The translations under genes and the position numbers were made by a program. Below, in pieces: positions 56,042-64,000 of a DNA stretch of 64,000 nt (its first letter is position 1; the number at the start of each line of letters is the position of its first letter). Origin of the DNA: Bradyrhizobium acaciae (GTDB lineage: Bacteria > Pseudomonadota > Alphaproteobacteria > Rhizobiales > Xanthobacteraceae); assembly GCF_020889785.1 (NCBI RefSeq), contig NZ_JACMYK010000014.1:1-64000 (forward strand), read 5' to 3'. Under the pieces are notes generated by a model. It was not told the origin of the DNA, made no database searches, and was given only the letters and a program-made list of their open reading frames with translations.

Positions 56042-56406
56042 GGAGCAAAGTACCTTTTTTCCTGGGCCACGGTGTCTCTCGATCTTCGCCAACGAGTCGC
56101 GCGACGCCGGCTGACGGCGGGATAGAAGCCGCACGAAGCGGTCCAGCGCGTTAGCGCAGCAGAGCGGCACGAAACCTGCACCGCGAGGGTGCACTAGCCC
56201 TGAGAAGTAGGAAATGCACTCATCTCCACTGCCGTTGCGACCATCGCGATTGTCCATTTCGTGCTGCGAATGGTCATGATCATCGGATGCTGTATCCGTC
56301 GGTTCGTCTTCAGCCTGAACGAGCCGGCTTTGACGCGCGCGGCACTTATGCAACGAGGGACGTTCGTGGTCGAACTCATCCTTGAATGCGCTGCCGAGGC
56401 AAGATC
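56042..56406. other. Intergenic region upstream of hupN-like gene
   Basis: No gene supported. Confidence 0.4.
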
Positions 56407-57462
56407 ATGTTCGCATATCTAAAGCTTGCCATAGACGACGCATCGGCTGCCTCGCGTAGTCGAATCATCCCGCTCTATGCCTTCTTGTTGGCCATCAATT
56501 GCTTCGCCTGGACCTGGGCCATCGTGGCGCTGTCAGAGCGGCCGACGCTGCTGGCGACAGCGTTGTTGGCCTATGTGCTCGGCCTTCGGCACGCCGTCGA
56601 TGCCGATCATATCGCGACCATCGACAATGTCGTTCGCAAGCTGATGCAGGATGGCAGACACCCCCTCGCGGTCGGACTTTTCTTCGCCTTTGGCCATTCC
56701 TTGTCTGTTGCAGTGGCGGTTGCCGCGATCGCAGCTGCGGCGCTCGCGCTGCAAAGCGGTTTCCAGGAGTTCCGGGCGGTTGGCAGCATCATCGGTACCG
56801 GTGCATCGGCCTTCTTCTTGCTGACAATTGCCGCCATCAACCTTGTGATCCTACGGGATGTCTGGCGGAGCTTTCAGCGTGCGCGGCGTGGCGAACACAT
56901 CGGAGAGAATGAGTTCGGTCTGCTTCTGTCCGGTCGTGGCTTGCTGTCCCGCCTCTTGCGTCCGCTGTTTCGCATGGTGACGGCGAGCTGGCAGATGTTC
57001 GCGATCGGTCTGTTGTTCGGCCTCGGATTCGATACCGCGACGGAAATCAGCCTTTTCACCGTCGCAGCCGGGCAAGCTTCGGGAGGACTGGACTTCAGTA
57101 CGGTGATGATATTTCCGGCTCTCTTCGCCGCCGGCATGATGCTTGTCGACACGACCGACAGCGTCTTGATGGTCGGCGCGTATGGCTGGGCTTTCCTCAA
57201 CCCGATCCGCAAGATCTGGTACAATCTGACCATTACGGCGATCTCTGTCGTCGTGGCGCTGCTGATCGGCGGCATCGAGGCACTTGGCCTGCTCGCCAAC
57301 AAATTAGCGCTCGAAGGCACTTTCTGGAGCGCGGTGGACGATCTCAACGGCAGCTTGGCCAATTTCGGTTATCTCGTAGTCGGCATCTTCCTGGTCAGTT
57401 GGGCGCTGTCATTTGCGATCTATCGCTGGCAAGGGCTCGAAAAGCCGCTCGAGCCGGGGTGA
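56407..57462 (+). CDS. hupN: NiCoT-family nickel/cobalt permease
   Basis: 351 residues with about eight membrane helices. The family signatures are present: GLRHAVDADHIATIDN (60-75), FFAFGHSLSV, and GLLFGLGFDTATEISLF. HupN/HoxN proteins import Ni2+ for hydrogenase and urease, and some carry Co2+. No hup genes are in the window. Cobalt for cobalamin, which controls metE here, is a possible alternative cargo. ATG 56407 has GAGG eight bases upstream; an ATG 21 bases earlier is less well placed. Confidence 0.85.
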   Translation: MFAYLKLAIDDASAASRSRIIPLYAFLLAINCFAWTWAIVALSERPTLLATALLAYVLGLRHAVDADHIATIDNVVRKLMQDGRHPLAVGLFFAFGHSLSVAVAVAAIAAAALALQSGFQEFRAVGSIIGTGASAFFLLTIAAINLVILRDVWRSFQRARRGEHIGENEFGLLLSGRGLLSRLLRPLFRMVTASWQMFAIGLLFGLGFDTATEISLFTVAAGQASGGLDFSTVMIFPALFAAGMMLVDTTDSVLMVGAYGWAFLNPIRKIWYNLTITAISVVVALLIGGIEALGLLANKLALEGTFWSAVDDLNGSLANFGYLVVGIFLVSWALSFAIYRWQGLEKPLEPG

Positions 57463-58784
57463 GCTCATACAATCGGATGAGCTTCGGCACGCGGAAGCCT
57501 CCAAGCTTATGCGCGACCCGATGCGCGAAGGCATCTCGGTTGGCGAGCCCCGCTCGTTGTGATGCGGCATGGGGAGTTCCTGCATGATTCATCCCTCTAG
57601 TCTCAGACTTGACAGTTTTGTGGGAGCTGTCCCGCTATCGTTGATAGCAGACAATATATCTGGTACCTCGCGACTGCAGGGGCACCGGTACACACCGACA
57701 TCAGGCGGATGCACGTTCTGGAGCACAGCAAGATAGACGGTTGGATCGTGACGGTCGCCATCAAGAAAATAGCTACGACAAACGGCTTCGAGCACACAAG
57801 CCGCGTGACTAGTGTCGCCGGCGCGACCCAAGCTGTGGGCGGACCAGAAGGCGGGCATACTAATGCTGCAATCCTCCTGTTCGATGCAAGAGGAGCAACT
57901 GCGGCGGTCCGCGTTCGGCTGAGGCGACTATCGTTGCACATGATGACAGGATCAATCTAATCGTCGCACGTCTTCGGCGTCATCAGCTTCGTCTGACATC
58001 GAACAATGTCGGGTTCAATACCACCGGCGCACAAGCGATACAAAATAGCCGATCGCAAGCATTCAGAGGCGTAAATAGTGTGCGCTCTATGGCCAAGCGC
58101 GCTTAGTTCCGGAGCTCCACTGGTTCGCTGCGTCCGTCATCGCCGGCGAAGCGGCTTGGTTGTGCGACTAGAACAGAAGCCTCCGATATTGAGTTCGAGA
58201 GTCACCATGGAACGGCGGCAACACCCTAAGAGGACATCAGTCATCGTGCGGCCTGCCTCACATCTGGGGTAGTCCGCTTCTCCACCTTTCGATGTCGTGA
58301 AATGTTGGCATCGCTCTTGCTGGTGCACAACGGACTCAGTCGAGTGCTTGAGAAGTCGCTCAAGGGTCTTCGTGTCGCGTGATCAACTACGTCGCTTTCC
58401 GTCGAACGGTTATGCATGTCCGGCAAGCGACGCCTCCAGGAATGAAACATCCGCGTCTTCGACGCATCGAGCCCTGATCGACCGCTCGCTAATAGTCGCC
58501 AGAGGTGACCGGTCGTTGGTTCATCAACTCAGGTGTACTGACCAGCTTCTGCGTTTGAAGCGATCGCGAATACCGACCTCTGAATGCGGGGATACTTAGC
58601 TATGTCTATTTTATCGACGAGGAACGACGCGGTACAGGACCAATGTAGGAATGAGATGATCGAAGACGGTCTCGCGGGCGCACCGCGGCAGTGCGACCAG
58701 TCTGCACCGCAATGTACGCACGTTCTTGAAACCGATCGCCCGAGCCGTTTGTCTTCGTCGGAACGAGCGGAGGGGTGAACGCAG
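57463..58784. other. Long stretch without supported gene
   Basis: Many stop-interrupted frames, none with domains. No inverted-repeat ends or transposase motifs were seen. Confidence 0.4.
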
Positions 58785-60374
58785 GTGCAGAATGAATCGG
58801 TGATCAGGCGACGGGATCTACTCACGCTGGTCGGCACCATCGCCGGCAGCTCGGCGATGTACCACGCGATGACGAGCCTCGGCTTCGCATCGGAGTCCGC
58901 CTACAAGGGGCCGGTCAAGCTCGCCGGCGACGTCAAGGGCGCCTCGGTGCTGATCCTCGGCGCTGGGCTTGCAGGCATGACGGTGGCGCTGGAACTGCGC
59001 AAGGCCGGCTACAAGGTCCAGATCCTCGAATTCAACAGCCGTGCCGGCGGTCGCAACTGGTCGATCCGTGGCGGGGACAGCTTTGTCGAGCTCGGCGGTT
59101 TTAAGCAGGCCTGCCAATTCGAGCCGGGGCTCTATCTCAATCTCGGTCCGTGGCGGATTCCCTGTCACCACCGGGCGCTGCTCGATTATTGCCGCCGGCT
59201 CAATGTGACGCTGGAACCCTTCATCCAGCTCAACCACAACGCCTATCTGCACGCGACGCGTGCATTCGACGGCAAGCCGCAGCGCTGTCGCAGCATCAAG
59301 GCGGATGTCCAGGGCGGCGTGTCGGAGCTACTTGCAAAAGTCAGCCAGCAGGGCCGGCTCGACGAGTTCGTCAGCAAGGAAGACCAGGAGATCCTGCTGC
59401 AGGCGCTGCGCGACTGGGGCGCGCTGGATCGCGATTACAAATACAATGCCAACCTCGTCGCCGCCGAATTCCGCGGTTATGCCCGCGGTCCCGGCGGCGG
59501 CTTGATGGGAGATCCGCTGCCCAGCGACCCGATCTCTCTGCAGGAGCTGTTGCGGTCGCGGATGTGGCGCTATCTGCGGAGCTATGCGCGTTACGACTTC
59601 CAGACCACCATGTTCCAGCCGGTCGGCGGGATGGACATGATCGGCAAGGCATTCGCGCGCGAGGTTGGCGATCTCATCCGCTATAACGCCAAGGTCACGC
59701 AGATCCAGCAGAACGGCTCCGGTGTCACCGTGAGCTATGCCGACACCGCCAACCCGTCCGCCGTGCAGCAGGCGACCGCCGACTGGTGCATCTGCACCAT
59801 TCCGCTGTCGATCCTGAGCCAGCTGCCGGTCGATGTCGGCGGGCCGATGAAAAATGCGATCGATTCCTTACCCTACCTAGCCTCCGTGAAGGTCGGACTA
59901 CAGTTCAAACGCCGCTTCTGGGAGGAGGACGACGCGATCTATGGCGGCATCAGCTACACTGACCTGCCGATCCAGCAGATCGCCTATCCGAGCACGGGCT
60001 TCGACCGCGGCGGCCGCGGCATCCTGCTCGGTGCCTACATGTATGGCGGCGCCAATTCGTTCGAGTTCACCGCGATGACGCCGGCCGAGCGGGTCGCCAG
60101 TGCGGTTGAATTCGGCGCCGCAATCCATCCGCAATACCGAAGCGAATTCGAGAACGGCGTCGCGGTGGCCTGGCATCGCGTGCCGTTCACGCTCGGCTGC
60201 GCCGGCGCATGGACCGAGGCCGCGCGGGCGCAGCATTACCGCAATCTCTGCCAGATCGACGGGCGCATCGCGCTGGCCGGCGAGCATGCCTCGCAGCTGT
60301 CATGGCAGGAGGGCGCGATCCTGTCGGCGCTCGACGTCATTACCCGATTGCACGAACGCGTGGTGAAGACCTGA
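58785..60374 (+). CDS. Flavin monoamine/L-amino-acid oxidase, Tat-exported
   Basis: 529 residues. RRRDLLTLVGTIAGSSAMYH at the N-terminus is a twin-arginine signal, though the second half is less hydrophobic than usual. The FAD motif VLILGAGLAGMTVALELRKA (55-74) is followed by GRNWSIRGG, and the C-terminal FAD segment is IALAGEHASQLSWQEGAILS. It would oxidise an amine or amino acid in the periplasm, releasing aldehyde or keto acid and ammonia. The start is GTG 58785; GTG 58800 is possible. Third positions are strongly G/C, higher than in neighbouring genes, hinting that it is a more recent core-genome-like arrival. Confidence 0.85.
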   Translation: MQNESVIRRRDLLTLVGTIAGSSAMYHAMTSLGFASESAYKGPVKLAGDVKGASVLILGAGLAGMTVALELRKAGYKVQILEFNSRAGGRNWSIRGGDSFVELGGFKQACQFEPGLYLNLGPWRIPCHHRALLDYCRRLNVTLEPFIQLNHNAYLHATRAFDGKPQRCRSIKADVQGGVSELLAKVSQQGRLDEFVSKEDQEILLQALRDWGALDRDYKYNANLVAAEFRGYARGPGGGLMGDPLPSDPISLQELLRSRMWRYLRSYARYDFQTTMFQPVGGMDMIGKAFAREVGDLIRYNAKVTQIQQNGSGVTVSYADTANPSAVQQATADWCICTIPLSILSQLPVDVGGPMKNAIDSLPYLASVKVGLQFKRRFWEEDDAIYGGISYTDLPIQQIAYPSTGFDRGGRGILLGAYMYGGANSFEFTAMTPAERVASAVEFGAAIHPQYRSEFENGVAVAWHRVPFTLGCAGAWTEAARAQHYRNLCQIDGRIALAGEHASQLSWQEGAILSALDVITRLHERVVKT

Positions 60375-60723
60375 TGCAGGAGCAGGTGTCATTCCTGCGC
60401 TGGTGCTGCTGCCGGCAAGCGCGACCGTTGGAGAGGACAGCGCTACCGGCAAGCGCACCTTTTCCTCGGACTGTGGACCTTCAACCAGCGATGAATCTGT
60501 CGACCTCCCTGCGGAGCTGGACACGCGCTGGGTCGGCGATGGTTACGACCGGCGTGCGTCAGGCAGCCTTGCTTGCCAAATGTGACGTCGATAGCGCCGT
60601 CTACTGAGAAGGCAACCGGGCTCAACAAGGTAAAGGTCAGGCGCGGCGTGCATTCGATTGAGTATGGCCCGATCCGAACGGATAACGGCTCGCCGCCGTC
60701 TTTTCAAACCGTTCTCTTAAGGC
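60375..60723. other. Possible relic of a c-type cytochrome gene
   Basis: Right after the oxidase, one frame reads ALVLLPASATVGEDSATGKR followed by TFSSDC. This resembles the signal peptide and first haem cysteine of a small cytochrome, but no CxxCH motif is present. It may be the eroded redox partner of the oxidase; this is weak. Confidence 0.25.
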
Positions 60724-62028
60724 ATGAGCGAAATCGATTTCGGGAGAAGTAAGCGGATGGAAAATCGTTACATGCCATATATTGGGATGGTTGCGTTGGC
60801 TAGTCAGCAGTATCTGGCGATCGCGTTCATCTATTCGGCCATTCCCGTGATCCTTCGGGGCAACGGTGCCAGCTTGGAACTAGTCGGCCTATATGGCACC
60901 GCTTTCTTTGCATTCACCGTTAACTTCCTTTGGGCCCCGGTGGTGGATCGATGGAGCCTTAATCGTCTCGGGCTGAGACGTTCGTGGATCCTGTTGACCC
61001 AAGTCGCCAGTACCATCGTGCTGGCAGCGATGGCGTTCTTGAATCCAAAAACCGATTTTGTCTCGCTTTTCCTTGTTTCCCTGGTACTTGCGACCATTGC
61101 TGCCACGCAGCGGATCGCGACTTTGGGCTATATAGCTGAAGCTCTCGATTCCGGCGAACGGCCGCTCGGGGCCGCGCTTCTGGGTTGGGGCCGGGCCATC
61201 GGCCATGTGATCGGTGGCGCCGTCAGCCTCCAATTGATCGAGATGGTCGGTTGGCGTCCAGCTTTGTTGGGCTTGGCGCTGCTGCTAGCCGTCTTCGCTG
61301 GTTGGGTGTTCGCTATTTCTGAACCGCTCCAACGCGGCGACCGATCGAGCGCGACGCAACGCCCCTCGATCTCCGCGATCTTTCGCTACCGTGGCCTGTG
61401 GACGACGGCCGCATTGATCGCGCCGGCGGTTATCGGGATCGCTGTGGCGTTCGCGACGGTTCAGTTGCGGCTTGTTGACCTCGGCTTCGCCGCAGCAGAC
61501 ATTGGATGGATCGGAGCGCTTTCGAACGTATTGACGTATACGCTGGTAGCGCCGTTGACCAGCGCAATCATCGGCCGAATGGCGCCGCAGCGAGGCTTGA
61601 TCTGGGGCTGCGCAGTCATGGCCATAAGTTTCGGCGTGCTTGCGACGGTTGATCGCTACGTCAGCGTTCGCCTGAGCGCCGTTGTGAGCGTCGGCATCGT
61701 GTTCGCGGCACTCGCTGTTCAGCATGTCACGTTCACGAACTGGTTTCTCGGGCTCGCCCGGCCGGGCAAGGCGGGGACAGATGTCACGTTTCTGACTTCG
61801 GTAATGTCGGCGTCAGCGTTGGTGGGCTTCGCAGCGAGTGGGTTTGCCGTGGCGAGGTTCGGTTATGCTGTCACGCTGATACTGCCGGGCCTCGGCTCTG
61901 CTCTCTCCGCCTTGCTCGGCCTGGCATTGCTCCGTCAATCTGATAAAGAAGGGCCGGCGAGGGTTAGTAGGCCCCTTTCTGCGGAGCAAATTGTCGGCGC
62001 GAGGGACTTACGGAATGAACGACGATGA
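60724..62028 (+). CDS. MFS transporter, translationally overlapping queD-like gene
   Basis: 434 residues with 12 predicted membrane helices, AmpG/PAT-like arrangement (PYIGMVALASQQYLAIAFIY, then FLWAPVVDRWSLNRLGLRRS as the first cytoplasmic loop, and a central basic loop near residue 205). ATG with AAGG upstream. Its last 14 bases overlap the start of the 6-pyruvoyl-tetrahydropterin-synthase-like gene, so both are made together. A pterin or deazapurine-related cargo is suggested by this pairing only. Substrate unknown. Confidence 0.85.
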   Translation: MSEIDFGRSKRMENRYMPYIGMVALASQQYLAIAFIYSAIPVILRGNGASLELVGLYGTAFFAFTVNFLWAPVVDRWSLNRLGLRRSWILLTQVASTIVLAAMAFLNPKTDFVSLFLVSLVLATIAATQRIATLGYIAEALDSGERPLGAALLGWGRAIGHVIGGAVSLQLIEMVGWRPALLGLALLLAVFAGWVFAISEPLQRGDRSSATQRPSISAIFRYRGLWTTAALIAPAVIGIAVAFATVQLRLVDLGFAAADIGWIGALSNVLTYTLVAPLTSAIIGRMAPQRGLIWGCAVMAISFGVLATVDRYVSVRLSAVVSVGIVFAALAVQHVTFTNWFLGLARPGKAGTDVTFLTSVMSASALVGFAASGFAVARFGYAVTLILPGLGSALSALLGLALLRQSDKEGPARVSRPLSAEQIVGARDLRNERR

Positions 62029-62407
62029 TGCAGTGATCACGCTGATTGGCCGCACCTATAGTTTTGAATCAGCTCATCGCCTTCCCCATCTCCCCGATGG
62101 CCACAAATGCAAGAACCTACACGGCCACAACTATCGTATGGAAGTGGTGATCCGCGGAGGGGTGGATGCGAGGGGCTTCGTGAAGGATTTCGCTGAGATG
62201 GATGCCGAACTGGAGCCGCTGCTGAAGCTCGTCGATCACCGACTGCTCAACGATGTCGATGGACTGGAGAACCCGACCGCCGAGATCATCGCCCGTTGGT
62301 TCTTTGATCGCATTCCCAATTGCGCGAGTGTGCGGATTTATGAGACCGCCGATTGTTGGGCGGAGGTTTCGGCTGATGGCGGCAGTCCAAAAGGCGCGCC
62401 GAGTTAG
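62015..62407 (+). CDS. queD: 6-carboxytetrahydropterin synthase / 6-pyruvoyl tetrahydropterin synthase family
   Basis: 130 residues of the T-fold. Zinc histidines are H21 (FESAHRLPHL) and H36/H38 (NLHGHNYRMEV), and the catalytic cysteine is C32 (GHKCKN). VDHRLLND and the late glutamate in RIYETADCWAEV complete the active site. QueD makes 6-carboxytetrahydropterin in the queuosine/7-deazaguanine route; relatives make pterins. queC and queE are not in the window. Its overlap with an MFS gene is unusual for housekeeping queuosine genes, so another pterin use is possible. Confidence 0.8.
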   Translation: MNDDDAVITLIGRTYSFESAHRLPHLPDGHKCKNLHGHNYRMEVVIRGGVDARGFVKDFAEMDAELEPLLKLVDHRLLNDVDGLENPTAEIIARWFFDRIPNCASVRIYETADCWAEVSADGGSPKGAPS

Positions 62408-63078
62408 TCGGGGGCGGTGAAACGCCAACGCAAGTGCACCATGGATGCCGGGCAATATGGCCGGTGTTCGGCGGCGTCCGCGTGTGCCTCGGCATGGAAC
62501 TCGACAGATAGATATACATCGGCCGTGCCGCTGATCCCATTAGCCTGCCACGGTGGAAGGATTCCCGCGCCCAGTCATCGGGCGCTCATCCGGTCGAGAT
62601 GCAGTGGTCTAAGCTCGCTACAGACTTGTCTGGCATCGCGGCCGTCCACGCTACATTGCCCGGATGGCGTGACGCGGCGCCGACATCCTACTCGTAAATC
62701 AGCGAGCTAATTGGCATCCAACGGCCGGATACTGCGATTGCCCTTGAGCACGCAGATCTACTATGCGCTTCACTGATGTCGCGTTGCTCTCGAACTATTC
62801 TCGAAGCAGCTGCTCTGCCCATCGTCGATCTCGAGCCACAGCCTCGCCTTTTGCGCAACGTCCACGCGCACGATCATCACCCTCTGGAGGCGCTTTGCCG
62901 AACCCTGACGAGCACTTCTTGGAAGTGTGTGGAATGACGAGCTTTGCGCCTCGGGCGAGGGTGACGACTACTCGATCCGGTAGCTTTGTCGTTCAGCCGC
63001 ATGAGCTAGTGGTTAGGGCCGTTTTGGCAGACACGCCTCGCACACCAAGAGGGGGCGCGCCGGGGCAGGAGAAACGCG
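62408..63078. other. Intergenic region, nothing recognised
   Basis: No gene supported. The longer open frame overlapping its right part (62763-63287) is a shadow of the carboxypeptidase gene and low in protein character. Confidence 0.45.
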
Positions 63079-64000
63079 ATGAAATTGACCGCTCCGGGTC
63101 TCACCTCTCTTGCACTGATCCTATTCACCTGCGGGGCGACGGAGAGCGCTCGGGCCAACAATCCTTTCCCCGCCCCGGTCACAATACCGGCCGGCCAGAA
63201 GGGTGGTGGCGGTCAAAACCCGAGTACGTCGTCACTGACCGAGCAGCATCGCCTGCCGACGGACTCCAGCACCAGACACACCCTTGAGCTGCCTGGGCGG
63301 ACGCTTTCTTTCATCGCGACCGCCGGTTCCATCCGCCTGTTCGACGATAAGGGTGAGCCGCAGGCCGATATCGTCTATACCTCCTATCAGCTTGAGGGCG
63401 CTGATCTCGGCACGCGCCCGGTGACATTCTTCTTCAACGGCGGACCAGGCTCATCATCGGCGTGGCTGCAGCTCGGCAATGCCGGACCGTGGCGGCTGCC
63501 GATCAATGCTGACGAGGTCACGCCATCGACATTTCCGCAGGTGAGGCCAAACGCGGAAACCTGGCTCGATTTCACTGATCTCGTGTTTCTCGATCCTGCA
63601 AGCACCGGCTATAGCCGTTTCGTGGCGGCCGGCGATGACGCGCGCAAATGGCTCTATTCCGTTGAGGGCGATGTCAACGCGCTCGCGCTGGTGATCCGTC
63701 GCTGGCTCGAAAAGCATGACCGGCTGTTGTCGCCGAAGTACATCGCGGGTGAAAGTTATGGCGGCATTCGTGGGCCAAAGGTCGTCGACCAGTTGCAGAT
63801 GCGGCAGGGCATAGGCGTCAGGGGCCTGATCATGGTCTCGCCAGTGTTCGACTACAGCGCCGGCAGGAGCGTGCTGCAGTACGTCGCCACGCTGCCCAGC
63901 TATGTCGCGACCCTGCGTGAAGCCGAAGGTTCGGTAAACCGAACCGATCTCGCCGACGTGGAAGCCTATGCGCGCGGCGAGTTTCTGGTCGATCTCATCA
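63079..64000 (+). CDS. S10-family serine carboxypeptidase, cut by window edge
   Basis: About 307 codons are visible. A signal peptide (LTSLALILFTCGATESARA) is followed by an alpha/beta-hydrolase core: oxyanion region VTFFFNGGPGSSSAWLQ (about 113-129), DLVFLDPASTGYS, and the nucleophile motif AGESYGGIRGP. The aspartate and histidine lie beyond the edge. Bacterial members are periplasmic peptidases of unclear role. ATG 63079 has AGGAG eight bases upstream. No gene close upstream on the strand. Confidence 0.9.
   Translation, partial: MKLTAPGLTSLALILFTCGATESARANNPFPAPVTIPAGQKGGGGQNPSTSSLTEQHRLPTDSSTRHTLELPGRTLSFIATAGSIRLFDDKGEPQADIVYTSYQLEGADLGTRPVTFFFNGGPGSSSAWLQLGNAGPWRLPINADEVTPSTFPQVRPNAETWLDFTDLVFLDPASTGYSRFVAAGDDARKWLYSVEGDVNALALVIRRWLEKHDRLLSPKYIAGESYGGIRGPKVVDQLQMRQGIGVRGLIMVSPVFDYSAGRSVLQYVATLPSYVATLREAEGSVNRTDLADVEAYARGEFLVDLI

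Noticed and set aside
62763..63287. 174-codon frame overlapping the carboxypeptidase start
   Set aside because: It overlaps the S10 peptidase signal peptide in another frame. The peptidase has an AGGAG site and clear catalytic motifs.

Overview
The window looks like part of a symbiosis island of a nodulating alphaproteobacterium, most likely Bradyrhizobium. The evidence is the mix of genes and control sites. There is a NifA/sigma-54-type groESL promoter, microaerobic fix genes (fixJ, fixK, fixNOQP, hemN) with FixK boxes, a tts box in front of a NopD-like type III effector, and a noeE-like Nod-factor sulfotransferase beside nodPQ. Coding density is low, TTG and GTG starts are frequent, and broken genes are common, as expected of such islands. 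The species call is an inference from gene content, not from a search.

Layout. 1-0.8 kb: groEL (cut by the edge) and groES, transcribed leftward from a -24/-12 promoter with a NifA upstream site. 1.5-2.2 kb: an FkbM methyltransferase. 2.9-8.8 kb: a leftward operon-like biosynthetic cluster of GMC-type oxidoreductase, class III aminotransferase, sulfotransferase and MFS exporter, followed by a wrecked PapA-like acyltransferase. 8.8-13.6 kb: repeats, a Crp/Fnr regulator, small proteins, an AAA-ATPase fragment and an HU protein. 14.3-18.7 kb: an MFS exporter with an extra C-terminal domain and a flavin-dependent monooxygenase, with a good sigma-54 promoter upstream. 19.9-25.8 kb: bioF, a beta-carbonic anhydrase/nuclease pair, small orphans and an exported protein. 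26.9-29.5 kb: a cobalamin riboswitch and metE.

30.2-44.5 kb is the microaerobic block: hemN, hemerythrin, fixK, a universal stress protein, fixJ, a decayed fixL, several small genes, a DUF6455-like gene, fixNOQP and a truncated fixG. Four perfect TTGA-N6-TCAA FixK boxes lie within 1.4 kb (38.26-39.64 kb). They stand before fixNOQP and before small unannotated genes, which suggests a local set of FixK-controlled small proteins. fixL and fixG are both broken, so oxygen sensing and oxidase maturation would need other copies in the genome.

45.2-48.2 kb holds the tts box and a ~954-residue ULP/SUMO-protease effector gene that is split by a single extra base exactly at a junction between 147-bp tandem repeats. 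49.3-50.7 kb: small proteins and a MarR regulator. 51.3-55.6 kb: noeE-like sulfotransferase with nodP and nodQ, a self-contained PAPS supply and transfer unit that could also feed the second sulfotransferase at 5-6 kb. 56.4-64 kb: a HupN/NiCoT permease, a Tat-type amine oxidase, an MFS transporter overlapping a QueD-like gene, and an S10 carboxypeptidase cut by the right edge. No tRNA, rRNA, CRISPR array or intact insertion sequence was recognised.
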